From positions 1,550,001 through 1,614,000 of the forward strand of contig NZ_CP023276.1 in assembly GCF_003065365.1 (NCBI RefSeq): a stretch of DNA of 64,000 bases, given 5' to 3'. The position numbers and the translations under genes are program-made. The DNA is from Polynucleobacter difficilis (GTDB lineage: Bacteria > Pseudomonadota > Gammaproteobacteria > Burkholderiales > Burkholderiaceae). Positions 35,659 through 44,719 of the stretch are shown piece after piece (position 1 is the stretch's first letter; every line of letters starts with the position of its first letter). The notes under the pieces are model-generated. The model worked only from the letters and a program-made list of their open reading frames with translations. It searched no databases and was not told where the DNA came from.

Positions 35659-35688
35659 AAAACCCCCACCATTGCTGATGAGGGTTTG
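35659..35688 (-). terminator. Hairpin terminator beside tRNA-Ile fragment
   Basis: - strand AAACCC...GGGGGTTTTGTC, a 6-bp stem with a 13-18-base loop and a U-rich tail. It is similar in position and in its flanking GCTTTG/AAAAGACAAAA to the terminator after the intact tRNA-Ile at 57203. Confidence 0.6.
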
Positions 35689-35694
35689 CTTTGC

Positions 35695-35739
35695 TGGTGG
35701 GCCCACCAGGACTTGAACCTGGGACCAAAGGATTGTGAG
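35695..35739 (-). repeat. tRNA-Ile(CAT) 3'-half direct repeat (attachment-site copy)
   Basis: The same 45-base 3' half of tRNA-Ile as at 16540 and 29599, with one change in the anticodon loop (CTCACAATCC instead of CTCATAATCC). No 5' half and no structured repeat follow it; the neighbouring sequence goes straight into the esterase gene region. It marks the left boundary of the largest cargo block. Confidence 0.85.
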
Positions 35740-35791
35740 AATCAAGAGGTAAAATTAGTCGCGCTGGCATTCCCCCATTCTATGTATCAAA

Positions 35792-36613
35792 TCATAACGC
35801 AATGAATCTTTGCTTTAGACTCAAAAAAATTGATCCCTCCGGATTAATGAGTTCATCAAATATCGTATAGTGGTTTGATTCCTTTAACACTTGAAAAAAA
35901 CCGAACTGATTCGAGGTCTTTCTATATTCGGCGAAAGTCTGTGATTGACGTATCAACTCAGGTAATTCAGCGTCACCAACAAATAAATCTAAATCTTTCC
36001 CAAAATGATTAGACAAAAGAATTGGTGAGTTTTGTAATGAGGCCTCCGATGTTAAATTTAATTTGTCATTAATATAAGAAAGTCTCATGGGTTCTAAATC
36101 ATAAATACCACTGATTCCTGTGCCGCCAATAACGCATGGCTCATTTAAAGCCATGGTGATAAGGTGGGCTCCCGCAGACCAACCTATAAGCCACATACCA
36201 CTATGTTTTTTATAGTTTATTCCTGCTGATCTATGTATAGCGCGAATCCCACTTCTAACGTCGTTCACAATTTGGTCGATGGTGGCAAATGGAGCGAGGG
36301 TATATCCCAAAACAGCTACACTAAAACCCGCCTTAACTAAAGTAGGCGCTATAAAACTAAAATCATTTTTAGATCGATTTTGCCAAAAACCACCATGTAC
36401 AAATACAATTAATGGCGCGTTATTACCAGCCAAAAATAAATCGTATGATTGATAATCACCTTGACCATAGGGAACCCCAATTAGTCCGCCTAATTCATTT
36501 CTAGCCAGCTGACTATTGAATGACCATGCCGCGATAAGATCAGCGCTATTAGGAACGGCAAGGGAATTGTTATAGGCCCTATCTAAATCAGTCTTAGAAA
36601 ATCCATTCCACAT
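35792..36613 (-). CDS. Alpha/beta hydrolase (kynurenine-formamidase-like esterase)
   Basis: 273-aa alpha/beta hydrolase with the HGGFW oxyanion motif (VFVHGGFWQNRSK) and nucleophile elbow GWSAGAHL, the combination found in kynurenine formamidase/BD-FAE-like carboxylesterases. The catalytic Asp lies in the LFVGDAELPE region and the His in ESNHYTIFDE. It is probably co-transcribed with the zinc alcohol dehydrogenase upstream (24 bp gap). Kynurenine degradation genes are absent nearby, so a general arylformamidase or ester hydrolase is the safer call. Confidence 0.85.
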   Translation of the reverse strand: MWNGFSKTDLDRAYNNSLAVPNSADLIAAWSFNSQLARNELGGLIGVPYGQGDYQSYDLFLAGNNAPLIVFVHGGFWQNRSKNDFSFIAPTLVKAGFSVAVLGYTLAPFATIDQIVNDVRSGIRAIHRSAGINYKKHSGMWLIGWSAGAHLITMALNEPCVIGGTGISGIYDLEPMRLSYINDKLNLTSEASLQNSPILLSNHFGKDLDLFVGDAELPELIRQSQTFAEYRKTSNQFGFFQVLKESNHYTIFDELINPEGSIFLSLKQRFIAL

Positions 36614-36637
36614 AATTATCTTTCTGATATTAACAAA

Positions 36638-37735
36638 TCAAAACTCAATAACAGAACGGATTTCTTTACCCTCTTTAAGCCTAGCAAGGCCTAAATTGAT
36701 GTCCTTTAATCGAATGCGATTAGTGATGTACTCATCTAACATTAAGTTGCCATCAAGATAACTCTGGGCCAAAAACGGAAAGTCAACTAGGGGATTGGCC
36801 CCACCATAACTAGAGCGATGTATTTTCTTTTCACCCATAAGCGATCCCCAACGAAACTCAACCATTTTTTGTGTGGCAACCTTACCCAACCAAACAACTT
36901 GACCTCCCGGTCTCACCATTTCTAAACTCAAGCGAAATGCTGACTCACTACCAGCTGACTCAATCACATAATCAAGACCAATTCCACCGGTTAGCTGCAT
37001 TATTTCCTCAATGATATCGTCATTAGCTAGAATCAAATCGGTAGCACCAAATTGCTTTGCAAATGCAAGCTTTTTTTCATCTCGATCAATAGCAAAAATG
37101 CGTTCCACCCCAGCAATTTTTGCGCCTTGAATTGATGAAACGCCAACGGCTCCGCATCCGATCACTCCGAATGTGGAACCTTTTGTAACCTGAGCAATAT
37201 TGATGACGGCACCAACGCCTGTCATGACGCCACACCCAATCAAACAAGCTACATCAAAAGGAATTTCTTTTGAAATTCGTACCGCGCAGTCTTCCGTAAC
37301 AACAGCGTATTCAGCAAAACTTCCTGCATACATCAACTGATGAATTGCAGTATTTTCTAAAAAGATTCTTGGTTTACCGTCAAAATGAAATGATTGGGTC
37401 ACATTACTTCGGTACTGACTACAAATAATAGGCTGTTTTTTTTGGCAAAAGTAACACTTGCCACAAAACGGGTTCCAGGACACGATGACATGATCGCCTT
37501 TCTTAAGGGCGCTTACATCATCACCGATCCATTCGACAACTCCAGCAGCTTCGTGCCCAGGAATAAATGGGAGCGGAGTCCCCAAGGACCCCTCAACGGC
37601 CTCTAGGTCTGTGTGGCAAAGGCTAGTTGCTTTGATCTTAATCACAACATCGTTTAACGCAAGATTTCCAATACTTAATTTCTGCACTTGTAAGGGATCA
37701 CCAATTGCACTCAAAACAGCACCGTCAAATTTCAT
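36638..37735 (-). CDS. Zinc-dependent alcohol dehydrogenase (class III-like MDR)
   Basis: 365-aa medium-chain dehydrogenase. Catalytic-zinc residues are in CHTD and GHEAAG; the structural zinc site is CGKCYFCQKKQPIIC, four Cys in the usual spacing. The Rossmann GCGAVGVSSIQGA follows, with acidic DRDEKK after it, indicating NAD(H). It resembles the NDMA-dependent/aryl-alcohol or AdhC-type group. Expressed towards the esterase, from a 175-bp region divergent to the thiol-dioxygenase-like gene that contains a CATATATATATG palindrome. Confidence 0.9.
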   Translation of the reverse strand: MKFDGAVLSAIGDPLQVQKLSIGNLALNDVVIKIKATSLCHTDLEAVEGSLGTPLPFIPGHEAAGVVEWIGDDVSALKKGDHVIVSWNPFCGKCYFCQKKQPIICSQYRSNVTQSFHFDGKPRIFLENTAIHQLMYAGSFAEYAVVTEDCAVRISKEIPFDVACLIGCGVMTGVGAVINIAQVTKGSTFGVIGCGAVGVSSIQGAKIAGVERIFAIDRDEKKLAFAKQFGATDLILANDDIIEEIMQLTGGIGLDYVIESAGSESAFRLSLEMVRPGGQVVWLGKVATQKMVEFRWGSLMGEKKIHRSSYGGANPLVDFPFLAQSYLDGNLMLDEYITNRIRLKDINLGLARLKEGKEIRSVIEF

Positions 37736-37801
37736 GAGTTGGGGTCTTTTCTCGCGTGGTCAAAATGATTGATAGTCAACATCCATACATCTAATATACT
37801 G

Positions 37802-37813
37802 CATATATATATG
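37802..37813. promoter_or_regulatory. AT palindrome in divergent promoter region
   Basis: CATATATATATG is a perfect 12-base palindrome between the divergent alcohol dehydrogenase and cupin dioxygenase genes. It could be a GntR-type operator or simply AT-rich promoter DNA. Confidence 0.25.
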
Positions 37814-37910
37814 TAAAAAGTCAACCCATCCTCATCGATGACTGACAGTGAATTGACAAGCACTACACTATCCAATAATCTAGTTGAAAGAATTTAAATA
37901 GGTGAAACTT

Positions 37911-38534
37911 ATGCAGACTTTAGCCACAGAACCAATCAGCCCCCTGCGTGACTTTATTGTTGCGATGACAAAGCTAGTCGAAAAGGAACGCGATGAAAAT
38001 AAATTAATAGCGGAGTCAAAAAAATACCTTAAAACGCTCATTTCTACAGACACATGGCTGCCTGAATTTTGTACTGTTCCACACCCCGATTACTACCAAC
38101 AATACCTTTTACATACAGATCCATTAGAGCGATTCTCGGTAGTTAGTTTTGTTTGGGGCCCAGGCCAAAAAACCCCGATTCACGACCATACTGTATGGGG
38201 TCTCATTGGGATGCTGCGCGGCGCAGAAAAAGGCCAACGTTATACCCAGGATGCTAGTGGCGAGTTAGTTGCCGTAGGCAGTGAAGCCGTCCTTAAGCAA
38301 GGTGATATCGAGGTGGTTAGCCCAACTCTAGGCGATATTCACATTGTTAAAAATGCCTTTGACGATCAAACGTCTATTAGTATCCATGTTTATGGCGCAA
38401 ATATTGGGGCGGTTACCCGTCACGTGTATGAAGAGGGTAGTAATAAAGTGAAAAAATTCGTTTCGGGCTATTCGTCCACACAAGTGCCGAACTTGTGGGA
38501 CCGATCAGCATCTGTACGAGCTACCATAACTTAA
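37911..38534 (+). CDS. Cysteine-dioxygenase-like cupin (thiol dioxygenase family)
   Basis: 207-aa cupin of the cysteine dioxygenase / 3-mercaptopropionate dioxygenase family, a mononuclear non-heme iron enzyme oxidising thiols to sulfinates. The three-His facial triad is visible as HDH in TPIHDHTVWG (His91, His93) and GDIHIV (His144). ATG at 37911 is preferred over GTG at 37902 because AGGTGA lies 5 bases upstream. The length matches bacterial family members of about 200 aa. It stands alone on the + strand. Confidence 0.88.
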   Translation: MQTLATEPISPLRDFIVAMTKLVEKERDENKLIAESKKYLKTLISTDTWLPEFCTVPHPDYYQQYLLHTDPLERFSVVSFVWGPGQKTPIHDHTVWGLIGMLRGAEKGQRYTQDASGELVAVGSEAVLKQGDIEVVSPTLGDIHIVKNAFDDQTSISIHVYGANIGAVTRHVYEEGSNKVKKFVSGYSSTQVPNLWDRSASVRATIT

Positions 38535-38556
38535 AATGACTCTGCGATTTTTATAC

Positions 38557-39435
38557 TTATTGATGCTTTCGTTTTTCCACCATATTTAGAAATTTTTCAT
38601 ATTCTTTTTCATCAACCGAATAGCTATGGTCATCATCTGGAAATGCACTACTCTTGACCTCGGAGATATACTTTTTAATACCTTCAACAGCAACCTCAGT
38701 TAAGTTAGCATACCGCTTTGTAAATTTTGGCTTGAAATCAGAAAAAATACCAAGTAAATCATGGCATAAAAGAATTTGACCATCAGTACCTACACCAGCG
38801 CCAATCCCAATAGTTGGGATCTCAAGCTGCTGCGAAATCACCGTTGCAATTTTCGCCGGCACCGCCTCAAACTCAAGCATGAAACAGCCTGCATCCTGAA
38901 TTGCAAACGCATCTTCAAGGATTTTCATAGCGGCATCCGCCGTTCTTCCCTGAATTCGAAACCCACCGAATACTGCTACCGTATGTGGAGTCATGCCAAT
39001 ATGAGAAGCTGTAGGTATACCAGCATCTACTAACGCCCTTAATATATGCGCTTGTGATTTTCCACCCTGAGGTTTCACTGCATCAGTACCGGCTTCTTGC
39101 ATGAATCGAGTTGCGTTTTGTAAAGCACGATCAACTGTGTTGTAGCTTTGATAGGGCATGCAGCCAAGCACGAAGGTATTCGGCGCACCCCTTCTAATGG
39201 ATGTGGCATGCATTACCATCATATCCATTGTTGCTGGTATGGTATTTGAATGGCCGTGAGCAATCATTGCAAGGCTATCGCCCACAACAGCCACATCAAC
39301 TCCCGCACTCTCAGCCCACTTCGCTGATGTGTAATCAGGAACCGACATGTACACCATTTTTTCCCCAGTTTTTTTAGAGGCATGAATCTCTTGAATCGTT
39401 CTTTTTTTTTGCTCGACTGGCTGCTGATCGATCAT
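38557..39435 (-). CDS. PanB-like ketopantoate hydroxymethyltransferase paralogue
   Basis: 292-aa TIM-barrel protein clearly homologous to PanB (VGDSLAMIAHGHSNT, RRGAP, GMTPHTVAVFGGFRIQGR, IGIGAGVGTDGQIL). Compared with E. coli PanB, whose Mg2+ ligands are Asp45, Asp84 and Glu114, the first is kept (Asp53). The second is Cys92 (GCMPYQSY in place of ADLPF) and the third is Gln123 (KPQGG in place of KIEGG). The general-base Glu is kept near 190. It may therefore catalyse another aldol-type or lyase step rather than pantothenate synthesis. It is the last gene of the TRAP/PhyH operon. A C-terminal extension of about 25 residues is also present. Confidence 0.8.
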   Translation of the reverse strand: MIDQQPVEQKKRTIQEIHASKKTGEKMVYMSVPDYTSAKWAESAGVDVAVVGDSLAMIAHGHSNTIPATMDMMVMHATSIRRGAPNTFVLGCMPYQSYNTVDRALQNATRFMQEAGTDAVKPQGGKSQAHILRALVDAGIPTASHIGMTPHTVAVFGGFRIQGRTADAAMKILEDAFAIQDAGCFMLEFEAVPAKIATVISQQLEIPTIGIGAGVGTDGQILLCHDLLGIFSDFKPKFTKRYANLTEVAVEGIKKYISEVKSSAFPDDDHSYSVDEKEYEKFLNMVEKRKHQ

Positions 39436-39466
39436 ATTACTCCCTCTATCAATTTAAACTTTTGCA

Positions 39467-40390
39467 TTACATCGCATACGTAGCTTTAGCAGATTCCCCA
39501 TTTGTCTCTTTTTGCTGCAATGAGAAAATGGACGTGTAGCCTTCAGACCAGTCGGGCGGAATATGGCAGGGCGTTGCATCATGATGTGCATAAAGCGCCC
39601 GTTCACCGCTTAGAATAGCCTGATCATGGATTGGCTTCAATGGATTTATCGTATACGGAAATGCATCAGCAGATGTAAGGGTATAAAGCAGCAAAGGCCT
39701 ACCTAAATCAGATTGATTTTTGGGTGACCCATGAATTGTTCGGCAATTATGCAAAGTAAGTGATCCAGCTGGGCCGGTTAAGTAGACCGCCTTAGAGGAT
39801 TCAACTGCTTTTTTTGCGTCCGTCTCCGAAAGACAGCCCACCCAGTTACCGCTCGAATCGTATTGTGAAGGCATAGGCTCTATTAAATGACTTCGTGGTA
39901 TGACCCCCAAAGGCCCTTGATCCACTCCACAATCGTAAAGATAGGTGCCAATCGTTAACGGCGAATAATTCGTATGTGGCCAAAATGAAATATCGTAATG
40001 CCACTTCACCTCTTCACCGCCTTTGGACCACTTGAAGTTTAACTTGGAGTGGTGAAATTTAACGCTTGGGCCTACCAAGTCGGCAACCGCATCTAGCATT
40101 GGGGACTTTGATACGTACTCCCAAAAAACAGGGTGATGCTCCGTTGGATTAGATACTCTTCTCAATCTTGGGCTATCCGCATTGTGATCTTTTTCAAGAT
40201 CAAAGACGGCATCAGACTTACTGACCTTTTTGCTACGCTCAACCAGCTCTGAAGTGGCATCACGTAATTTTTTTAACCATGCATCATCAATAAACTTCTC
40301 CAAAAGAATATATCCATCAGCAAAATATGACTCTCGTTGCGCTTGACTTAATACTCTAGGCTTAATAGCAAGAATTTGGTCTGGGGTCAT
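39467..40390 (-). CDS. Phytanoyl-CoA dioxygenase (PhyH) family protein
   Basis: 307-aa Fe(II)/2-oxoglutarate-dependent oxygenase. The iron-binding HxD is KWHYDISFW (His131, Asp133), the distal His is in NCRTIHGSPKN (His220) and the 2-oxoglutarate-binding Arg follows (GRPLLL, Arg231). AAGGAG precedes the ATG. It lies 10 bp after the TRAP large permease and 31 bp before the PanB-like gene, so it probably hydroxylates the compound imported by the TRAP system. Substrate not predictable. Confidence 0.88.
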   Translation of the reverse strand: MTPDQILAIKPRVLSQAQRESYFADGYILLEKFIDDAWLKKLRDATSELVERSKKVSKSDAVFDLEKDHNADSPRLRRVSNPTEHHPVFWEYVSKSPMLDAVADLVGPSVKFHHSKLNFKWSKGGEEVKWHYDISFWPHTNYSPLTIGTYLYDCGVDQGPLGVIPRSHLIEPMPSQYDSSGNWVGCLSETDAKKAVESSKAVYLTGPAGSLTLHNCRTIHGSPKNQSDLGRPLLLYTLTSADAFPYTINPLKPIHDQAILSGERALYAHHDATPCHIPPDWSEGYTSIFSLQQKETNGESAKATYAM

Positions 40391-40400
40391 AACACACTCC

Positions 40401-41723
40401 TTATTTGAAGTTCAACATTATTGATGGAAGCCACGTTACCAAGCTTGGGAACGCAATCACAATAAACAAAGTAATAGTTTGCAAAATAATGAACGGCACA
40501 ACACCCTTGTACATATGCATGATGTTGATCTCTTCTGGCGCAACGGCACGCAGGTAAAAAATAGCCGGTGCCATTGGGGGCGTCAAATAAGAAGTCTGAA
40601 TCATGATTAAGAACAAAATACAGAACCAAACTGGATCAAAGCCTGCGCCTACAATTAACGGCGTAAATAGTGGCACGAATATCAACACAATCGATATCCA
40701 ATCAAGAAAAAATCCAGCGATGAATATGATTAACATCATCAAGCCCAATAAAAACCATGGGCTTAATTGCATTTGGCCGATCAGCTGATTTGCGGTGTTA
40801 ATTCCGCCTCCACCAATAAACACGCCAGTAAATAATGAACCCGCCAACAGGACGGCCATAATCATTGCGGTGATTAACACGGTCTTTATAAGTGAATCGT
40901 ACAGCCCCTTCCACGTAAAATTTTTGTATAAGACAGTTAGCAAAACAGAGGCAATTGCTCCGATTGCTGCTGCCTCAGTTGGAGATGCTAAACCAAGCAA
41001 AATAGAGCCCAGTACCGCAACAATCATCATCAAGGGTGGTACTAGATTTTTAGTTGAAATCCAAAGCTTTTCTTTGAAAGTAGGGTCTCCTGGCTCTGGA
41101 GGAATTCTTGGTCCCTTTTCAGGGTAAATCGTACACAATACGATGATGTATACAAGATACAGACTGGCCATTATTAGTCCAGGGAACAGCATCCCATAGA
41201 GCAAATCACCCACTGAAACATTGGCCAAGGGACCCATCACAACAGCGACTACAGATGGCGGGATAATAGTACCCAAAGATCCACCGGCACAAATTGACCC
41301 AGAAATCATACTTTTGTCATACTTATAGCGAAGCATGATGGGGATTGTCAAAAGCCCTACCACCGACTCAGTGGCGCCGATAACCCCACTAGATGCTGCA
41401 AAAATAATACACATGGTGATGGTTGCAACGGCTAAACCACCAGGTAGCCTTCTAGTCCAAATATGAATTGCCTCAAATAATTTATCGGCAATGCCGGATT
41501 TTTCTAATACTGCCCCCATAAAAACAAACAGAGGTATTGCTGCAAAAACAAAGTTCGAAGATATATCCTCAATTTTTTCAATAAACTGAAAAACAACGCG
41601 ATCACCAAAAATGAATAGGCCAAATAAAACGGCTGTAATCATCATAGAAAATGCAACCTGTATTCCCAAAAACATCAGCACAAATGCTACTGGGAGCATA
41701 AAAAAAGGTAGGTAATCGATCAT
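40401..41723 (-). CDS. dctM: TRAP transporter large permease (DctM family)
   Basis: 440-aa polytopic inner-membrane protein with about twelve helices, matching TRAP-T DctM/SiaM large subunits (GIADKLFEAIHIW, GAVLEKSG, ASPTEAAAIGA, the GFFLDWISIVLI region). Together with DctQ and DctP it performs Na+-coupled uptake of a carboxylic acid. The start overlaps the dctQ stop (ATGA). Confidence 0.94.
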   Translation of the reverse strand: MIDYLPFFMLPVAFVLMFLGIQVAFSMMITAVLFGLFIFGDRVVFQFIEKIEDISSNFVFAAIPLFVFMGAVLEKSGIADKLFEAIHIWTRRLPGGLAVATITMCIIFAASSGVIGATESVVGLLTIPIMLRYKYDKSMISGSICAGGSLGTIIPPSVVAVVMGPLANVSVGDLLYGMLFPGLIMASLYLVYIIVLCTIYPEKGPRIPPEPGDPTFKEKLWISTKNLVPPLMMIVAVLGSILLGLASPTEAAAIGAIASVLLTVLYKNFTWKGLYDSLIKTVLITAMIMAVLLAGSLFTGVFIGGGGINTANQLIGQMQLSPWFLLGLMMLIIFIAGFFLDWISIVLIFVPLFTPLIVGAGFDPVWFCILFLIMIQTSYLTPPMAPAIFYLRAVAPEEINIMHMYKGVVPFIILQTITLFIVIAFPSLVTWLPSIMLNFK

Positions 41724-42220
41724 TTTTTTAGTTCTTTATATTGTTTTAATGATTTAATAATTTCAGCCAATACCTGCAGCGCTAGAAGCACAAATGCAAC
41801 CATAAATACAACCCGAAATGGCCAGACTGGCATATTCAATGCGGATTGGCCGCTGCGCTCCCCCTTCATAAACCCAGCAATTAAGTGACCAAGCAATCCA
41901 TAGCTGATCCAGATCATTAGCGGAAACACTACGGAGTAGCCAATCAAATCAATTAGCGCTCTCATTTTGGAACTCATCGATTGACTAAAGATATCAATTC
42001 GGATGAACTGCCCTTTTTGGAGCGTATAGGCCATACCCAATAAAAAATGAGAGCCCGTTAATACATAACCAACCTCATAAGCCCAGACAGTTGGGGCCTC
42101 AAAAGCATATCGCGCAACCACCTCATAGGTTGTAGCAAGAACTAAAGGAACTAGCAAAAAAGATGCCAATATTCCTATGTCGCCAGTAATTCGTTCGATA
42201 TTTTTTACAAAAGTAGACAT
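41720..42220 (-). CDS. dctQ: TRAP transporter small permease (DctQ family)
   Basis: 166-aa four-helix membrane protein with typical DctQ features (ERITGDIG, VVARYAFEAPTVWAYEV, KGQFIRIDIF). ATG at 42220 is preceded by GAGG at 7 bases; a GTG one codon earlier also exists. It follows the receptor gene after a hairpin at 42234-42262 and overlaps dctM. Confidence 0.93.
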   Translation of the reverse strand: MSTFVKNIERITGDIGILASFLLVPLVLATTYEVVARYAFEAPTVWAYEVGYVLTGSHFLLGMAYTLQKGQFIRIDIFSQSMSSKMRALIDLIGYSVVFPLMIWISYGLLGHLIAGFMKGERSGQSALNMPVWPFRVVFMVAFVLLALQVLAEIIKSLKQYKELKK

Positions 42221-42233
42221 CACCGATCCTCAA

Positions 42234-42262
42234 AAAAGGGCTCTCGAAAAGAGAGCCCTTTA
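42234..42262 (-). terminator. Intra-operon hairpin between TRAP receptor and permeases
   Basis: - strand AAAGGGCTCTC-TTTT-GAGAGCCCTTT followed by TTT, an 11-bp stem directly after the dctP stop. As an intrinsic (partial) terminator it would give more receptor than permease, as is common in binding-protein operons. Confidence 0.85.
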
Positions 42263-42269
42263 CTACAGA

Positions 42270-43337
42270 TTACTTAACGCCTGTTTTAACAGAACGCCAA
42301 CCCGTTGCACCTGCCCATAGTTTGTTGAGCTCTTGCTGACTGTCAAATACAGAGGCAAAGAATGGATACTTATTCTCTTTAGCAGTTTTAGTGGCCCAGT
42401 TAATACCAATTTTGTAAGCAGCTTGCTGCACCTCAGGTGATAACTCAATAACGGTATTGCCGGCTTTTCTATAAAAATCTAAAGCCTTTGCATCTTCCTG
42501 ACCTACAATCAGCCAGCTTTCAAGGGTGACCAATTTAGCAACTGATTCAACTAATTTTTTATCAGGCTCAGGCAATTTGTTCCAAACATCTTTATTAATA
42601 ACAAGCTCAAAAGGCGCTGTTGGCTGATGAACTCCTGGATAAATAATGTACTTGGCTACTTTATGGAATCCCATCGGAATGTTTTCATACAAAGTACCCC
42701 ACTCCGTAGCATCAATGGCGCCGCGCTCCAACATGGGATAAACATCTCCACCCGCAGTAGTTACTGGAGCAGCACCAAGCTCTTTCGACATTTCAAGCCA
42801 AGCGCCAGCAGTCCTTAGTTTTAAACCCTTCAGATCAGCCAATGTTTTGACTGGTTTTCTTGAATGGAGAAAAGCCTCAGCAGTCCGAATAAACAGAGGC
42901 ATAGAGATAACTCCATCGGTTTCATCGCGGAATTTTTTTTGCATCTCTGTGCCGCCAGCTGCATATAGCCAATGCAACATTCGCTCAGAATCAAAAGACC
43001 CGGCATAACCACCAAATAAAACGGTGGTAGGATCCTTGCCCCAGTCATAGCCCATCCAGGTATGGCCCAATTCTGCTAGACCATTTTTAACCGTCTCAGG
43101 CACCTTTAAGGCATTACCTAAAGCACCACCAGGAAAGGTTTGAATCTTGAATCGCCCGCCACTAAATTGCTCCATTCGGGCTGCAAAAGCCTTTGCACCT
43201 AAATCCATTAATGGGCCGCCAGACCATCCCGTTGCCATCTTCCAATTGTAGCTAGCCCCTTGCGCTTGGACGGTCAGTGGAAACGCCATGGCAGCTGCTG
43301 CAGTGCCACCTACTTTTAAAAAATCACGCTTTTTCAT
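42270..43337 (-). CDS. dctP: TRAP transporter substrate-binding protein (DctP family)
   Basis: 355-aa periplasmic receptor. MKKRDFLKVGG starts a Tat-like signal peptide ending VQAQ. The ATG at 43337 has GGAGAC upstream. WKMATGWSGGP and the FHKVAKYIIYPG/WNKLPE segments are typical of DctP-type receptors in the 2-oxo-acid (TakP/sialic-acid-unlike) branch with an 'aromatic or alpha-keto' ligand. The ligand is unknown; the conserved Arg that binds carboxylate is likely in LKLRTAG. First gene of the TRAP operon and just downstream of the GntR regulator. Confidence 0.93.
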   Translation of the reverse strand: MKKRDFLKVGGTAAAAMAFPLTVQAQGASYNWKMATGWSGGPLMDLGAKAFAARMEQFSGGRFKIQTFPGGALGNALKVPETVKNGLAELGHTWMGYDWGKDPTTVLFGGYAGSFDSERMLHWLYAAGGTEMQKKFRDETDGVISMPLFIRTAEAFLHSRKPVKTLADLKGLKLRTAGAWLEMSKELGAAPVTTAGGDVYPMLERGAIDATEWGTLYENIPMGFHKVAKYIIYPGVHQPTAPFELVINKDVWNKLPEPDKKLVESVAKLVTLESWLIVGQEDAKALDFYRKAGNTVIELSPEVQQAAYKIGINWATKTAKENKYPFFASVFDSQQELNKLWAGATGWRSVKTGVK

Positions 43338-43434
43338 ACCCAGTCTCCTATGTTCAATCAATGAGTCAGTTGCATTAACAGATAAACATCAAAATAAATA
43401 AAACAAAAAAGGTGCTGCTTTTACCCGACAACCA

Positions 43435-44124
43435 TTACTCGGAAGAGATTAATGTCTTCTTAGTAAATTCTTCTACGTAATCAACCAGCTTATCCAATGC
43501 TTTCCCAGCTTCGAGCTCCTTACCTTTGCTAATGGCCTCGGCAACAGCGGCATGCAAAGTTGCAATATCTGAAATATTTTCAATGTGTTGAAAATTGCCA
43601 AACCAGAAACGACGCGACATGCCATGCAAAGAAGCCATTGCAGCGCCTGCGTATTCATTTTTTGCAGCAATAACAGTTAAGTCATTTAATTCTTTATCCA
43701 CTTTGAGAAAAAGCTTTTCATTCCTCTCCTTCTGGGCCCTTCTAAAATCCTTTGCTATTCGCTCAAACTCTTTCCGCTCGTCTGGAGTGGCGCGTTTTGC
43801 TGCTTTTTTACAAATCAGGCGTTCCAATTCCCTTCTTGCCTCAAGGACCCTTAATTGTTTTTGGGGATTCAAATCAGCAATAAAAATTCCTCTTTTTGGC
43901 ATGATCGAAACCAGATGCTCGCGACTTAAGCGTTGCATAGCCTCACGAATTGGTGTTCTACCAATATTGAGCATCGTCGATAATTTAGCCTCAGAAACTG
44001 GCGAGCCTGGCTCCAGTGACATTGTGACAATTAATTCTTCAATTTTTTCGTAAGCCTGATTAGATAAAGACTCATCATCAATTTTCGACGCCAAAGGGGA
44101 TTTTGAATTTTTTTTGATGGCCAT
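43435..44124 (-). CDS. GntR-family regulator with FCD domain
   Basis: 229 aa. Winged helix-turn-helix at residues about 20-85 (LSTMLNIGRTPIREAMQRLSREHLVSIMPKRG) followed by a helical FCD ligand domain (ARRELERLICKKAAKRA, and the SLHGMSRRFW segment). It is placed between the TRAP transporter operon and the ABM/fatty-acid-hydroxylase genes on the same strand and probably represses them until the transported acid or its CoA derivative is present. The palindrome at 45595-45609 is a candidate operator. Confidence 0.9.
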   Translation of the reverse strand: MAIKKNSKSPLASKIDDESLSNQAYEKIEELIVTMSLEPGSPVSEAKLSTMLNIGRTPIREAMQRLSREHLVSIMPKRGIFIADLNPQKQLRVLEARRELERLICKKAAKRATPDERKEFERIAKDFRRAQKERNEKLFLKVDKELNDLTVIAAKNEYAGAAMASLHGMSRRFWFGNFQHIENISDIATLHAAVAEAISKGKELEAGKALDKLVDYVEEFTKKTLISSE

Positions 44125-44128
44125 ATTT

Positions 44129-44710
44129 TTAAATAAATTGTTGAGGCGCTTGGGCGCGATTAAACATACCGTAATCCCTCACCACAGCAAAGCAGCGAAT
44201 GTCAAATAATTCATTACTTGAATGCTTTACTAAATGAAGGGGTTGGTTTTTGCTGAATTCGACCAACGCAATACCACGCATTGGATCGATTACACCCTGA
44301 AAAAGCCGAGAAGTAAGTTCAGGTATTTTAATCTGCGAAACTGCATATTCAATTGCATCAAAATTACCGATGTATGCGGTAATGCGCTCCGATTCACTAA
44401 ATTCTGCAGAACCAGTTTCAGCACTCACTTCAGATGCAACTCGCAATCGATAGTCTTCTAAAATTAAGCTGCGTCCGCAGACTTGAGCGCTTGAATGATC
44501 TGGCTGGCATCTCCAACCCGCCAAAGACTCTTCGTTTGCCCAATTAGAAAAAGAAAGATACCAATCTGGGCGCTGAAGATTTTTAAATCGCTCTACCGAA
44601 ATAAAGCCTGAATTTTGCTCAACAATTGCTCGCAAGCCCGTGGCCATTGCAAAGTAAGCATCCACAAATCCACTTTTGGGCAATACATCGAAGAATACAG
44701 CTTGCGTCAT
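44129..44710 (-). CDS. Antibiotic-biosynthesis-monooxygenase-fold protein
   Basis: 193-aa protein. Residues about 1-95 resemble an ABM/EthD-like dimeric alpha-beta barrel domain (LPKSGFVDAYFAMATGLRAI, GFISVERFKN, DWYLSFSNWANEESLAGWR). The C-terminal half repeats a similar pattern weakly. Such domains act as heme-independent monooxygenases or hydrolase-like accessory proteins. It lies 4 bp before the GntR gene and 9 bp after the hydroxylase-like gene. Function in the pathway unknown. Confidence 0.68.
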   Translation of the reverse strand: MTQAVFFDVLPKSGFVDAYFAMATGLRAIVEQNSGFISVERFKNLQRPDWYLSFSNWANEESLAGWRCQPDHSSAQVCGRSLILEDYRLRVASEVSAETGSAEFSESERITAYIGNFDAIEYAVSQIKIPELTSRLFQGVIDPMRGIALVEFSKNQPLHLVKHSSNELFDIRCFAVVRDYGMFNRAQAPQQFI

Positions 44711-44719
44711 GATTAAGCT

